Source of the DNA: Prinsepia uniflora
Taxonomy: Eukaryota; Streptophyta; Magnoliopsida; Rosales; Rosaceae
NCBI GenBank assembly: GCA_032719365.1
Contig: CM064873.1
Coordinates: 37,611,742 to 37,675,741, forward strand
Reading direction: 5' to 3'
Length of the DNA stretch: 64,000 bases
In this document: one piece after another, positions 11,883-25,060 of the stretch
Numbering within the stretch: the first letter of the stretch is position 1
Layout: every line of letters begins with the position of its first letter
Position numbers and translations under genes: made by a program
Notes under the pieces: model-generated
Databases searched by the model: none
What the model saw: only the letters and a program-made list of their open reading frames with translations
What the model was told of the DNA's origin: nothing

Positions 11883-14601
11883 TGTAACGACCTGGAAATT
11901 CGAAAAAGGAAAATTTGGAAAATTTAAAGGAAATGACGTTTTTGCCCCTAGTCATAAGAGCCGAAAGTTGACTTTCTGAAGAGACTATTGAGTAGGTCTT
12001 GGGACGCTGAATCCGCAGACAGGCGACGTACGTCAATCGGAGGTCGGATGTGAAAGTTACGGGTTTGCGAAGGCGAGGGCCATTTTGGTAATTTTGAAAG
12101 GTAAGGACGAAATGTTAACTTTTGACCCGGGAGGTCCAATGGCGAAGGGCCAAGGACCGTTACGAAGATCGAATCGATACGAATTCACAGACAGGCGGCA
12201 CGCCGAAATCGGACATCGAACGGGAAAGTTATGGTCACGAGACTGAAATCGATTAACCGAACGAACCAGGATTTCAATTAAAATATTATTAAAATAATGA
12301 ACAGTGATCGATGATTGATGACACTCAGATGAGTGACAAGTGTCACCCATCCCTTGTTTTGAGGCTTAAATTATGGACCATGTTTCCTGTGAAACATCAA
12401 CATCATGCTTTATCATTTTTAATCATTCATTATCATCATTAATTAAACATCATCATTGTCCACCTTCATCATCTTTCACCTTCTTTGTATTTCCTTTGAA
12501 CCGTGAACAAATAGAGGGTGAGAGGGTGAGTTGTATTTCCATCATCATGCCATATCGCCTTTAATCATTCTCCATCATACTTAATTACCTCTTTCATTCT
12601 TAATCAGCATCAGTCATGTTCTTCTCTTTGGTTTTTTTTTCTCTGAACCGTGAACAAACAAACAGAGAGTGTGAGTTTGTCATTCCATCATTAATTCCTT
12701 CCACGGCTGATCTTGAGAGGGAAAAATTGAGAGATTGAGAAGACTGAATTAGAGAGAAAAATACGAGGGACATAGAGGTTATTGAAATTTCAGAATTCGA
12801 AAATTTGGAAAATTGTGGAGAAAATTCGAATTCAAAGTTATGAGCTATGAGGATGAAAATTGAAGCTTGATTAAACTTCCTGAGATCATTTCGAACTAAA
12901 CCACAACAAAAACGGAGGAATTTGATGCTGTTTTGATCAAGAACAGAAGCTCCATTGTCTTCGAAAAATCGAGCTTACGAATGGTTAGAGGTAAGGATTG
13001 GTGCAATTGATTTTGTATTAATGTTCATTATAATCATAGGTTACTTCCTGTGTGAATTAATTGGGGAACTTGTTAAGGTTTGGGTGAGATTGAATTTGAA
13101 ACCCGTTCGAACATCCATTGGAGAATTGATGGATTTAGACTTCGATTGATGAAACTAAAAACACAGAACCTAAATTAAGAAGGAGTTGAAGGTATTTGAT
13201 GAAAGAATGGAAGGATTTGAGGTCGAATTAAGGAAGATTGTACCGGATCTGAACGTGGGTTCACAACCCGTTTAGCAGAGAATCGGGCTGTAGGGATGAC
13301 ACTGTAGCACCACTATTCACACGCGTGGCTTTCACGCGCAGCCGCTTGCGGCGGCGCGTGAGGGCAGGTGGTGAGTTTTCTAGGGAAGTGTTCAACAGTT
13401 GTTTTACTTTATTCAACGTAACGAACATTTTGGTATTAGTTTCGAGTCAATCGGACATCGTATCGATATTTTTTTGAGGGTTCGAAGGTTTAGGTTATGT
13501 TTTAAATTAATATTTAATTCCCGGAAAATTATGGGAAATAGATATGATATTCATTGAGTCATTAGTGACCTTTCATGATGATTTTGGACAGGATTCGAGA
13601 TTCCTGGAAAGTGTCGAAAACTATGGAAACACGTGCAGCTCGGAAAGCGAGCGGTTTGGACGGTGTGTGAGTGGACGTTTGTTTTATAAACCATTATGCA
13701 TGCATAGTTAAATGTTTTACATGATTGATTGCATGATTTGGCTTGCAATGATGTCATGGTGATTCGGCATGATTAATTGTGATTTAATGATTATTTTAAT
13801 CAGTCTTTCGGGCACGTTTTATGAGGACTGTGCAAATGATGTTTTGGGCTAGGCCCAGAGTCAAAAAGGTTTCTAAAATGATATTGTGACTTAGTTGATG
13901 AGTCAATGATGGTTTCTGGATTATTTTATGTTTTCAATGTGATTTTACGGATTTACGTGTAATTGGCATTTGGGCTTGAGACCCTGTCGGGAATGCTTTA
14001 ACTTGGTTTGATGCCATGGATATGTTTAATATGTGTTTGTGGAATGGATTGTGCTTGTGATTGTGGATACTAGACCATGTTCTGGATGGTACGAGTGTAG
14101 TTCCTAGATGTGACTTGGATGTTGCTTGAGTGCAGTTCCAGAGTATGTGGTACGTCTAGATGGTGCGTGTGCAGCTCCCAGACATGACTGATATGACTCG
14201 GATGATGCCTGAGTGCAGTTCCCGAGGTTAGCCTACGCGTAGTGCAGATGTGATTGTGTGATTGTTTGTGAACTTGTGAATAGTATTGTTGATGTTGATT
14301 GTCATTACGTACTGCTATTGAGTACGGGTTCTGGTCTTTGTGGCCAGGTGATTATGTTTTCATATGTTTAGCTTGAGAGCCGAGATTTGATACTTGTTAT
14401 GTGAGTTGGCTGGAAAGCCGGTGATTGTTATTCATATGTTTTCCCTATGCATGCATGGTTTGATAAACTGGAGGGTAAATATTGTATCTTGAAATGTGTT
14501 TTAAATGATCTTAATTTTTTCCACTCACACTTTTTCTGTTTTGATGACCCTCCAGGCCGGGGCACAATGTTCGGGGCTAATCGAGAGGCAAAGGCATGAG
14601 C
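11883..14601 (+). mobile_element. F2-type LTR (plus), interrupted near its 3' end
   Basis: It starts TGTAACGACCTGGAAATTCG, the F2 subfamily start. It contains the U3 palindrome (12327-12352), a CGCG-rich block (about 13315-13365), the core with GTAACGAACATTTT (about 13420-13600), box 1 GTGTGAGTGGAC (about 13665), a dyad array (about 14040-14240), CATGCATGG and box 2 (about 14450-14530) and 'GTTCGGGGCTAATCGAGAG', which in the complete F2 copy at 45567-47957 lies about 150 bp before the end. Here it is broken at 14601 by another LTR start. No coding sequence was found. Confidence 0.85.
14040..14240 (+). repeat. F2 dyad array, older form
   Basis: Loose tandem units are built on a '(C)GGATG...GAGTGCAGTTCC' pattern whose ends pair: CTCGG...CCGAG near 14206-14235 is the clearest. 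It is the diverged equivalent of the sharper array at 47382-47560 in the F2 solo LTR. Minus-strand counterparts are at about 23040-23190. Confidence 0.6.
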
Positions 14602-15326
14602 TGTAATGCCCCGGAAATTCAATGAATGTAATATTGTAAAATAATGAATAAAATGACATTTTTACCCTTGTGAATAATATGGTCAATTTGTTAACTTTTT
14701 TATTGGTAGGTCAAACGGACGTTGACCGGTGACCGTCATGTTGTTCGGGACGTCACGAGTCCATAGACAGGTGGCACGTCCAATTCCGACGATCAGGGAA
14801 GAAGTTATGACATTCGGAAGTTCAATGGCATTTTTGTAATTTGGACGACAAGGGGGAAAATGTTGACTTTTTGATTGAATGCTGGTTTCCACACAATTCG
14901 AGGACCGTTAGGTAGATCTCGATGCCCTGAGTCTGTAGACAAGCGGCACACTGAAAACGAACATCGGACGGTTGAGTTACGGGTCTAGAAAGAGAAGGGC
15001 ATTTTGGTATTTTTGGGCAGAAGGGCAAAATGGTCTTTTTGGAGACTACAGTTTGAACAGCCGTGGTGAGTGCTGTGTAATTGTTTAAAATGGACCTCTG
15101 ATCAAGGAATTGTTTAAGCCTGTCCTCTGAATTGTTTACCAAATTTGAGATTAATGGAAACATGGTGGTGTGGCCTGAAACACAATTTAGCACGGGAGGA
15201 ATTTAAAACTGGGTTTTGGGTTTGTTTTGCGGGAAACAGAATTCTCAGTGGGACTGAGAGATTCCCACGAGTGTTGGATGAACGGGTCGATTAACCGAGA
15301 GTATGAGAGTTTTGAGAGTCATTCTG
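14602..15326 (+). mobile_element. LTR start fragment (plus, F2-related)
   Basis: It starts TGTAATGCCCCGGAAATTC directly after TGAGC (possible target duplication). It holds module A with a CATGTTGTTCGGGACGTCACG dyad variant, and module B with 'GACCGTTAGGTAGATCTCG'. It is cut at 15326 by the minus-strand E7 LTR. The rest of this LTR was not found in the window. Confidence 0.7.
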
Positions 15327-18300
15327 TGACAGGACCGCCCCCGAAGGGACATTGATAACCGTGCCCGGTCCTGCTCCCGTCTGGCAAGTCGACTGAAGTT
15401 CCCAAACTACCCTCAGTACTTGCCAAACCAAGGATAGCTACACAGGTGCTTACTCATTCCTCCGCCTCTCGATCAGCCTCGATCAACGCGCGACGACCTG
15501 GAGGGTCAATAAAAACAAAAAAGGTGTGAGTGGACAAAATAATTCAGTTTCTAAAATAGTTACAGAAGACGTTTCTACCCTCCACATAAAACCAATGCAT
15601 GCATTCGAAAATCGTTTCGCAATCCATTTCATTTCCAACATAAGAAAACCGTGTATGAAAATCAAAATCATTTTCCTTTTCTTAACCTTCGGGTCTTAGC
15701 CCGCAGACATAAACACAGGGTCCCAGCCCAAAACCATGAATCAAATCCAAGTACACAACATAATCCAAAATCCATCAAAACCACATAAACCGGGCCATTG
15801 CCCAACACATCCGAAAACATCGAAAATCAACAATAATTCAAAAGACAAATCAATCTGCTGGATCTCAAGTGCGCCTGAGTCTTTAAACTCAAAACCATGC
15901 ACATAATCAGGCCTTCCGGGATATCAACGAGTCTTTAAACTCAGAACATAATCAATAGGCCTCGGGGGTATCAACGAGTCTTTAAACTCAGAACATAATC
16001 AATAGGCCTCGGGGGTATGATACCGAGTCTTTAAACTCAAAACAGTAACCGAGTCTTTAAACTCATCAAGGGCCCTCCCCCGTCATCAATTAACCGAGTC
16101 TTTAAACTCAAAACATTATCTAGCGATAGCACCAGGTCTTTAAACCCAAAACCATTTGTAAATTACAACAATCCAGGATCCATCGTGATCCAAATTCCAA
16201 ATCTAAATCCGAAATCACATTCTGTCATAACAGGACTCATGTCCGAATTTCCACATTCAAATCTCCCTTAATCTTACATCACAAAACATAAACAAATCAT
16301 CATTAAAAATGGGACATGTATAATCATATCTAATAATTTTATCAAACCATCATCCATTCCCGTATTCGAATTCACAATGATGATTCCGTAAGCCGGCATC
16401 CGGAATCGTCATTCCGAACCCAAACCAGAAATTCACTTTCAAGTTTCCGAAAACCGAAATCTCGTTCTTCAAATTACTTTTATGCCTTGGGCATCAAGCT
16501 CGAAATCAACTTTTCGAAAATCCGTTTTAAATCTTTGAAATCACATCATATTTGAAATCCCAAGGTCAAAACATCAAATCCATGAACAAATCACCAAATA
16601 CACTCGAAATCTCGTAAAACGTGCAAATCCGTAACAATCTCGAAATCCGTGTCCACACCGTAAGTCATACTCAAAGTCATAATCAAACATTCTTTAAACA
16701 TCATACACACAAATCATGTAAAATCATTTATCACACCATCATCAAAACATAAGAGAAACCATAGTCTCGAAATCCGTGTAGTTTCGTATGGCATATCAAA
16801 ATACGTATAAATACGAAAATCGTAATTATCACAAGTCATAATCATTATCATTGAAATCATAGAAATATTTATGCATGCATTAAATTTTGAACGAAAAGTC
16901 CACTCACACACTGTCCATAACGCCCGTTTTCGCACTACACGCGTTTCCGTAATTTCCGACATTTTCCAGAAATCTTGAATCCTGTCCGGAATCATTCCTC
17001 AGCATCACTAAGGACTCCAAAAACATCATACTAATTTCCCATAATTTTCCAAGAATTAAATATTAATTAAAAACGTAACATAAACCGTCGGACCCTCGAA
17101 ACAACATCGAAACGGTGTCCGGCTAATTCAAAATCAACGCGAAAATGTTCATTACATTGTATAGGATAAAAGTCGTGTTGAACTCACCTTGAAAATCGGG
17201 CCCACGCGCCCTCAAGCGCCGCCGTGAGTGGCTGCGCGTGAAACTCACGCGCCAGCTACAGTCGTCGTCCCAACCCGTCTAACTGTGAAACGGGTCCAGT
17301 TTGCCCGCGAGACGACCCGATTAGAATCCTGTCAATTCCAACTTAATTTCATCAATTGAGTGAGCCAAAAGGATCGCCGTGTGTCAAATTAGGGTTCTGT
17401 GACCTCAACTACGAAAGAACTCACCTGAATCCAGACGATTCGAAGTCGAACTTCGAAGAACAGGTAGGTACTGTTCAATCTTCAAACTCGACCAACCTCG
17501 ATTGTTTTCTTGAAATTGACCCACTCAGAAGCTTCATAGGTGTATGAACTTGTTTCTCATGTCAATTTCTCCCTTAAACTCCTCCAAATTCACGAATTAA
17601 ACTCGATTTTCTTCTCGGTCACCATGTCCATTCAGAGTCAAAAACAACATCAACTCTCTTCCTTCTTGCACGGAATCGACTTGAATTGATCCCAGAGGAC
17701 TCAATGAAGGCTTAATTTGCCATGGCTGGCCTACATTTTGAAGTTGAATTCTCACTCTCTCTTCAATCCGTTTCCAATTTTTTGACTTCTTCTCTCGCCA
17801 TTTTCATCCCAATCCTCCCTTCTCAATCTCTAGACTCTGCCTTCCCTCTCTTCAGTCTCATTTGCTCTCCATTCCCTCTTGGGAAGGACGATCAAGCCAT
17901 ATTCAAAGTCTCTGCTTTTTTAAATTTATTTTTCCAATTTTCAGAAGCACCAGCACAGTATTCCCAGCCCACTACACGCCCGTGCTCTGTGTTCTATTTC
18001 CCCCTCCATTTCCAAGCACACTACTTCATTTTTTTTTAAAGTTTCCCACCATCACACAATCTCACATACTCGACACTTGCCTCCACTGTCTCTGTTTTTC
18101 ACTTCCAACCGCACCAAGCAATAGAAAACTCAACCCATGCTCTGTCCCTTCACAGCACACACAGCACACACAGCACTCTTACTTATTTAAGTTTCCCACT
18201 ACGAGACTTGTGCCTCTAATCCATCCAATTGTCACTTGATTCTGTTAAACAACCTCTTAACAGATTAAACAATTTACAAAACAACCATCACGGCTGAATT

Positions 18301-18749
18301 CAAACTGCAACAATCAAATTACCATTTTGCCCTCACTTTGACAATTTACCAAAATGCCCTTAACGCTTCTAGACCCGTAACTTGGTCATCCGAACTCTAG
18401 TTGACACGTGCCGCCTGTCTACGGATTCAGTGTCTCGAAACCTTCCTAATGGTCTTCAAATTACGTGCAAAATAGTGGTCAACCAAAAAGTCAACATTTT
18501 CCCCCTTTTCGTCCTAATTACGACAATGCCCTTGAACTTCCGAACATCATAACTTTCTCCTCGAACATCGGAATCGGGCGTGCCACATGTCTATGAACTC
18601 GTGACGTCCCGAACTACGTCACAGTCATCTGTCCAAGTCCGTTTGACCGTCTGAGCAAAAAGTCAACCATTTGCCCATTACCTAGGGCCAAAATCGTCCT
18701 TTTCCTCAAATTTTCCAAATTTCCCTTTTTGAACGTCCGGGTCATTACA
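15327..18749 (-). mobile_element. E7 3' LTR (minus), 3.42 kb
   Basis: Plus-strand view starts TGACAGGACCGCCCC and ends CCGGGTCATTACA; TG..CA. The left flank is TTCTG. A polypurine tract in reverse follows at 18750, so this is the 3' LTR of a minus-strand element, not a solo LTR. It holds the F2-type U5 region with a long-loop end stem, box 2 (about 15526), CATGCATGC, a GAGTCTTTAAACTC array (15880-16150), a GGATTCC-rich part (16350-16450), box 1 (about 16898), the core (about 17090-17170), a perfect CGCG inverted repeat (17234-17252) and regulatory modules with a perfect GTGACGT dyad (18601-18622). The extra ~0.9 kb relative to other F2 LTRs comes mainly from the arrays. Confidence 0.85.
15880..16150 (-). 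repeat. GAGTCTTTAAACTC tandem array in E7 LTR
   Basis: About six to seven copies of an (A)CCGAGTCTTTAAACTCA unit occur, several within a ~58-bp higher-order unit that repeats almost exactly (around 15935-16050). One outer unit has changed to AGGTCTTTAAACCC. That is GGT/ACC in place of GAGT/ACTC, a paired change. Confidence 0.85.
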
Positions 18750-18762
18750 ATCTACCCCCCTT
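18750..18762 (-). promoter_or_regulatory. E7 polypurine tract
   Basis: Reverse strand reads TTAAGGGGGGTAGAT directly before the LTR start TGTAATGACCC. Upstream is the 'CGAGGACGAAATTC' block shared with the E1, E2 and E3 junctions. It marks the plus-strand DNA priming site of a minus-oriented element. Confidence 0.85.
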
Positions 18763-21300
18763 AAAGAATTTCGTCCTCGAAATTCCAATTAATGGGAGCC
18801 ATAAAAATTTTCGAGGAAACATGTCTACGCTAATCTCGAAACATAATCACTCTCAACCGGGTATAAGTCATACCCAACTTATAGAAATCATACAACCAGT
18901 CTCAACCTCTGTATAAAACCCTGCCCCATGGGCTGTCATGCCATGTACAGGCTCGGAAGACATAGCCTAGTTCACTTTCGAGTCCACACGATCCAAGATA
19001 CAGCAGAATCAGTCAGGTTTCCTCGTTTACATGTCATCTACTCGTGACATGTTTCAATGGCTAAATCCGCACAAATGTCATCAGGCCACCAGGACAATAA
19101 ACTCATAAGGTCCAATAACTAGGGAATTCATTCCCCTCACCAGGTCAATCACACCATATCCCTTTCCCAGGGTCACTATGTAAAAGGATTTAGACTTTTC
19201 CTCCTGATCCCTTCCTATTACCAATAAGCACTCAGCACAATCATTCGTACTATATCGCAAATCACACTCCTCTCTTAACCTCGACTCCACCATACACCGG
19301 GTATGGTCCTGCAGTTGGACGCCAACCATCCAGGTTATCATAAATCATGTACTACTCCAATCCTATGGAGTTTCACAACTAACAGGAGTTCACTTATCTT
19401 TAGGTTATCAAACATGACAATCCTCTCCACAATTAATACATGATCTGCCAAAGTGATCGTAATCTCATTATCCCGACCATCACCTTATCACACATTATGT
19501 CTTTCCTTTTTTATCCATCCATACTAATCCTGATGGTTGATATAGTACTCGTACAGTCTTTCCCAAAGGTATACGACCTCTGCATACTCAACCCCGTGGG
19601 TCAATCTCAACTCATACAAGAAAGGTCAACTTCTGAGGGTTTAACTAGCATCAACACCCGACTAACCGAATCCAAACTCTCATAGTGATTGGTCGAACAT
19701 AAGTCATCGTTTCTCCACTTGTAATCATTCTATCTCAGTTCTTATACATTCGACCAGACCTAGCACTTATTTAACCATAAATTTTGCACTAAACACACTC
19801 ATCTGCACATAGGAGGATACCAACCGATCACTACTCAATTCTCAGTTCCAATAACTCTGATCCCTTACGGGTCAATCACCATAACTAGACAAACATGGGA
19901 GAGAACCCCGCATACAATCCCCTGTGGTTACCAGTAAATCTCAAACCAACTCACATTTCCCAAACCTACGCTGGCCTATCAGACCTAACACTTATCCAAC
20001 TATCTCTCTTTGAGGGCATTCCATACATCTGTTCAGTATATTACACGCTCATCGGTACATGTAAGTACACCAACCAACCAATCATCAATCCTGGTACCAC
20101 TCATCATCTAAATGTGGTCAGACTACCCGACTCCTCATCTCCCAACTATAACTAGTCCATTTGGTTATCCAAGGGTATCACCATCCACTAACCTTAGCCA
20201 TCTCAAATATGAATATCATCATTTTCTCTCTTTTACTCAAAATCGACAATCACCAAGGTTATCACATCGGTAACTCGAGTCGGTTCAACAACTTCCATAC
20301 CATAACCAATCACAAATAACACCATACCTGACCAAAAGCCAATCTCACGGCATGGAAGAGTGGATAGCCTGGGACCTACCTGACACATACGTCCTGGTTA
20401 ATCTTTCATCGTGATCACGAGTAATGGGTATCCAGGTCATCACTCCAGGGCTACTCATGCTTCCTACAAAGGAATTGCAAATTCCCGGGCATGTGGTCCC
20501 AACTGACCACGCCCCTAATGTCTATCACGGGCCCCACCAACTCTTCCCTCGCTTGTTATCTCAACAGTCGATATGGGAGTCAATCCTTACTCTATCACAC
20601 CCCAACAGTGCCATCTCACTTGTATCCATCAGTCTACATCGCCATCTTTATGATGTGACAAGACAACTCACACTCACAACTATACTTACCTCCCAGTGGG
20701 CCCGAGTTGCGTCCCACTAAACTGGACTATCTCCTAAGTCCAACTCCTTGTATACTTTGGGTCCCCGCCTGAACCCCAGTCACTAAGGACACTGACACGT
20801 CCCACAAGTCCAAAACAAAACCAAGTCATAATTTCCTAACTCCTCAATACCTGACCATATACCAGTCCTTGGCATACTAAGTGCCAAACGTTCCTCAATC
20901 CACCCTTCTAGCTCCTCTCAAGCCTTGACACCTTACCATGACTCATCTCACGTTTCTAACCCATATCCGGACTCATTTTGAGTCCCGTACCCATATCTCG
21001 ACTCCTCTTGAGTCCAATCTCATACCCAACAATCATGTCATCACTGACATACCCAGTCCCCAAGAAAATACCAATGGTCATCCGTATCTTATACGACCAA
21101 TAACGCCTAAGAAGTATCCCATTACATTCTAGACTCTTTTCACACATTCCGCTTACGTAATCCACCGTGAATAATCCCATCACGAGTGCAACTTGCGCGA
21201 TTATGCCACCTTTCTAGCCACTCCTTGCGACCCACACAATTCTACGTTAAACAAACAGTAGTTCCCAGTGTATTCTGCATGACATCTGATCCTCAATCTA
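18763..21300 (-). mobile_element. E7 internal region, non-coding; right boundary uncertain
   Basis: About 2.5 kb follows the E7 polypurine tract. I see no gag zinc knuckle, protease, RT or integrase motif on either strand, and all frames are short and low in complexity. No tRNA-Met primer site is found at its right edge, and LTR-like sequence takes over at roughly 21.2-21.35 kb. It is best described as the internal part of a non-autonomous element whose 5' LTR and PBS have been lost. Confidence 0.6.
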
Positions 21301-22159
21301 GGGTCAATCCACTTCCCAAGGTCAAACGTAAACAGAGAACTTCGCGGGTTTTTCTCAGTTTCCACCGCTGTACTCCGCCGTCATGCCTCACCGTGGTCAC
21401 CAGTCATCTCAGCACAACTTCTCCTCTAACTTTCCTTCATGCCCCATACTCATCCGATCAAGTTTTGAGAGGTTTAAGGTTCAACAATCATCCATGTCTC
21501 TGTTTTCTCACACGGTCACCGTGCAACCAACAATTCACGTTTAAAATGTGTGTTAGGCGATGCAATATGTTCCATAACACTCTAGAGCTGGGACAAGTGT
21601 CCCTATATGATGAGGCAACCATCCCAAGGCAGCCAAGTGTCCATTTCTCAGTGGGAATAGATGCCTATGCAAAGAAATGACCAGAGTGCCCCTAAAGAAC
21701 AAAATTACCATTTTGCCCTTCGTATTCTTTGACCCATAACTTTGTCGTCTGACGTCTGATGACGGCGTGCCGCCTGTCGTTGTACACAGGGCATCGAGAC
21801 CTTCCTAACGGTCCTCGAAGTTCGTGAAAATTCCATGTCGTAGGAAAAATCAACAAATTACCCCCTTTTTACGAAATTACCAAAATACCCTCATACTTCC
21901 GAATATCATAACTTCCTCCTCGGATGTGGGAATCGGACGTGCCACCTGTCTATGAACTCATGACGTCCCGAACTACTTCACGGTCATTGGTCAAAGTCCA
22001 TTTGACCATACGAATGAAAAGTCAACATTTGCGCCCATTCTAGGGGTAGAATCGTCATTTCGCACCGTCCGTTCGACATCGTCCAACTAATTACTGATTA
22101 ACCTCACTAATCCGTCATTAATCACTAAACTAATCCCCATTTCTGGAATGGGTCGTTAC
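21300..22159 (-). mobile_element. Truncated minus LTR (U3 side only)
   Basis: It ends at 22159 (reads TGTAACGACCCATTCCAG from the right). It contains reversed module B ('GTGCCGCCTGTCGTTG', about 21770) and module A ('GAACTCATGACGTCCCGAAC', about 21955), then the conserved start. The U5 half, box elements and core are absent. It could be the remnant of the E7 5' LTR or an independent LTR. The flank AGTAG does not match E7's TTCTG, so I leave it unassigned. Confidence 0.65.
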
Positions 22160-22514
22160 AAGTAGTGCCCAGAGATGAACCTCGGAAAGGTTGAGACGCG
22201 ATAATTAGAAGGAGTAATAATCGACATCATTTGGATGTGCATCAACGGTGTTAACCAACATGTGAGTTGGTCGGTGAGTTGGATTGGGTTGTCCAGATGA
22301 ATTGTGAAGTTTCCTAAGTCCTGTAGACGAGTTGACGATTGGGCAGTTAGTCCGGTGGTGGTTTACTTGTTGGGGATGAAGACCCATGATTGGAAAAGGT
22401 GGATACACTTCCAACATGGTTGGAATCTCGGAATCAGGAGATTACTCTATCTTGCAGAAGTGGAAGTGGCTGGATATCTTGACCATCTTGGAGTTGTGCA
22501 TGATATGTGTGGTC
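22160..22514 (+). mobile_element. E6 internal region, left piece
   Basis: This non-coding piece continues at 25061 after the F2 solo LTR, joined through the TGGTC target duplication. It begins with AGTAGTGCCCAGAG, which could be a decayed tRNA-Met primer site (compare AGTGGTATCAGAG at 63716-63728); this reading is weak. No conserved protein is visible. Confidence 0.5.
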
Positions 22515-25055
22515 TGACAGGACCCGTCCCAACTGGACTTTGATAACCGTGCCCGGTCCTGCTCCCGTTTGACAAGTCAACTGAAGTCCTGAAACTACCC
22601 TTCATCACCTGTCAGACAAGGGATAACTGCACTGGTTTCCGCTCATGCCTCCGCCTCTTGATCAGCCCCGAACGTCGTGCCACGGCCTAGAGGGTCATCA
22701 AAATAGAAAAGGTGTGAGTGGACAAAAATAATATCATTTAAAACACATTTCAAAATACATCATTTACCCTCCAGTTTATCAAACCATGCATGCATAGAAT
22801 CAAACATATGAATCACCAGCTTTCAAGCCAAAATACATAACCAGTGTCAAATCTCGTCTCTCAAGCCAAAACATATGAAAACATAATCACCTGACCACAA
22901 AGACCAAAACCCGTACTCAATACCAGTACGCAATCACAATCAACATCAAATAGCACTATTCAAAAGTGACAATCAATCAATTAATCCATCAATCCGCACT
23001 ACTCACAAGTGCATAAACAATCACACAATCACATCCGCACTACGCGTAGGGAACCATCCAGCCACATTCTCTAGATCAGATACCTCTGGGCTCAACCCTC
23101 GGGCTCAGTCACATCTGGGCGAACACATCCCCAGACTCAGACACATCCGAGTGGTACATCTAGGCTCAGTCGCATCCAAGAAGCTGGCTTACCATAGAAA
23201 CAACTCACAATCATATCCCCCAACCATCCCGGGATTACATCCCAAAACATGTCAATCAAATCCTTGACTTAAAACCATGTCAAAATCATTCTCGACAGGG
23301 TCTCAAGCCCAAATACCATTTACACGTAAATCCATAAAATCTCATTTGAAAACAATAAAATAATCCATAAATCATCATTGACTGACCAAGTAAGTCAAAA
23401 TATCCATTTCAAAACCTTTTTGACTCCGGCCCTAGCCCAAAATATTACTTGCACATTTCTCGTAAAACGTGCCCAAAAGACCGATTAAAATAATCATTAA
23501 ATCACAAATAATTGTGCCACATCATCAGGACATCATTGCAACTCAAATCATACAATCAATCATGTAAAACATTTAACTATGCATGCATATAAGTTTATAA
23601 AAAAAATGTCCACTCACACACCTTCCAAACTGCTCGCTTTCCGAGTTGCACACGTTTCCGTAATTTCCGACATTTTCCAGGAATCTCGAATCCTGTCCAA
23701 AATCATTACTCAGGGTCACTAACAACTTAATTAACATCATATTAATTCCCCATAATTTTCCAGGAATTAATTACGAATTAAACACGTAACATAAACCTTC
23801 GGACCCTCGAAACAATATCGAAACGGTGTTTGATTGACTCAAAACCAAAGCCAAAATGTTTGTTACATTGCATAGAACAAAAGTCATGTTGAACTCACCT
23901 CGGGAACCGTGCCCATGCGCTCTCACACGCCGCCGTGAGTGGTTGCGCGTGAAACTCACGCGCCTTCTACAGTGCCCTACTACAATGTTCTTCTTCACCC
24001 GACTTTCCTTCAAACGGGTTGTTCAACCCGTGACCTAACCCGTTAATTTTTCCATCAATTCAACGTCTTTTTCGACAATTCAAACGTCCATTTGCATCGA
24101 AATAGGTTTAATTAGGGATCGTAAACTCAATTACATAGAACCTTACCTCAATTCTTCCATTCGATCCCGAATTCTCAAAGAACACATAACACTGTTCATC
24201 GTCCAATCTCCACAATTTCTCATTTTTTTCCTTCAATTGATGCATTAAGAAGCATCGGGGGATCCTAATGAACATATTTCCAAGTCCAATTTCATCATTC
24301 CATGTCTCCAATCCATTCGACTCAGGCTCGAAAATTCAACGTTCTCCCCCTTTCTGTTCTAAGGTAAAACGACCCCAATTCCCTTCAAGTTTCATTGGGT
24401 TCGACTCGTCTCAATCCCAGGAAACTGAATTCAAGGTTAATTACAGTAATGGACGTCTAACAATTCGAATTCGACCCTTAGGTTCATCAATGGTTTTCGG
24501 GTTTCTATGTTTAAGTTCAACTGGGTTCAAGGTTCATAACTCCCCGTTTAATTCTCTTTGTTTTCCTCTCTGGATATCCCATTCACTCTCTGTCCTTGTT
24601 AATTCATTTTATTCATACAAAGTGATCATTCCTCAACAACAAAACGATTATGTTGTCGTGGTTTTTGAATATTCAAACAACCCTTGCCACTAATTCAAAC
24701 ATTACAGTGACAAATGTCACTTAATCATATAAATGACTCATCCCCACAATTGACTCAGCCCATCTAACCGTCTAATTCACCCTACTGCCCAAAATTACCA
24801 TTTTACCCTTCCTTGGTTAATCACCAAAAGACCCCTCACCGTTCGAGACCCACAACTTCCACGTCCGAACTCCGATTGACGCATGCCGCTTGTCTATGGA
24901 TTCAGCATCCCGAGACCTATCTAAGGGTCTTCCCAGAAAGTCCAAACAAGGTCCAGAACAAAAAGTCAACTTTCAACCCTTATAACGAGGGGCAAATCGT
25001 CATTTCCATCCATTTTTTTTCAATTTTTCCTTTTTCGAATTTTCGGGTCGTCACA
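22515..25055 (-). mobile_element. Solo F2 LTR (minus), complete, 2.54 kb
   Basis: Plus-strand view starts TGACAGGACCCGTCCC and ends TTTCGGGTCGTCACA; TG..CA. A perfect TGGTC target duplication flanks it (22510-22514, 25056-25060). There is no adjoining polypurine tract or PBS, hence solo. In order: end stem with a ~35-nt loop (22567-22617), box 2 (about 22710-22725), CATGCATGCAT (about 22786), dyad array (23040-23190), CATGCATAT plus GTCCACTCAC (about 23580-23620), core (about 23690-23900), perfect CGCG inverted repeat (23945-23963) and regulatory modules (about 24840-25020). It interrupts the E6 internal region. Confidence 0.93.
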
Positions 25056-25060
25056 TGGTC

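Noticed and set aside
21186..21680. 164-codon frame
   Set aside because: Straddles the E7 internal/LTR boundary; codon content looks like LTR sequence in other copies, no domain.
21300..22159. 5' LTR of E7
   Set aside because: Right flank AGTAG does not match the TTCTG left flank of E7 and the start type differs from the E7 3' LTR.
22155..22175. Primer binding site of E6
   Set aside because: AGTAGTGCCCAGAG resembles AGTGGTATCAGAG but has too many differences and follows a minus-strand LTR end.
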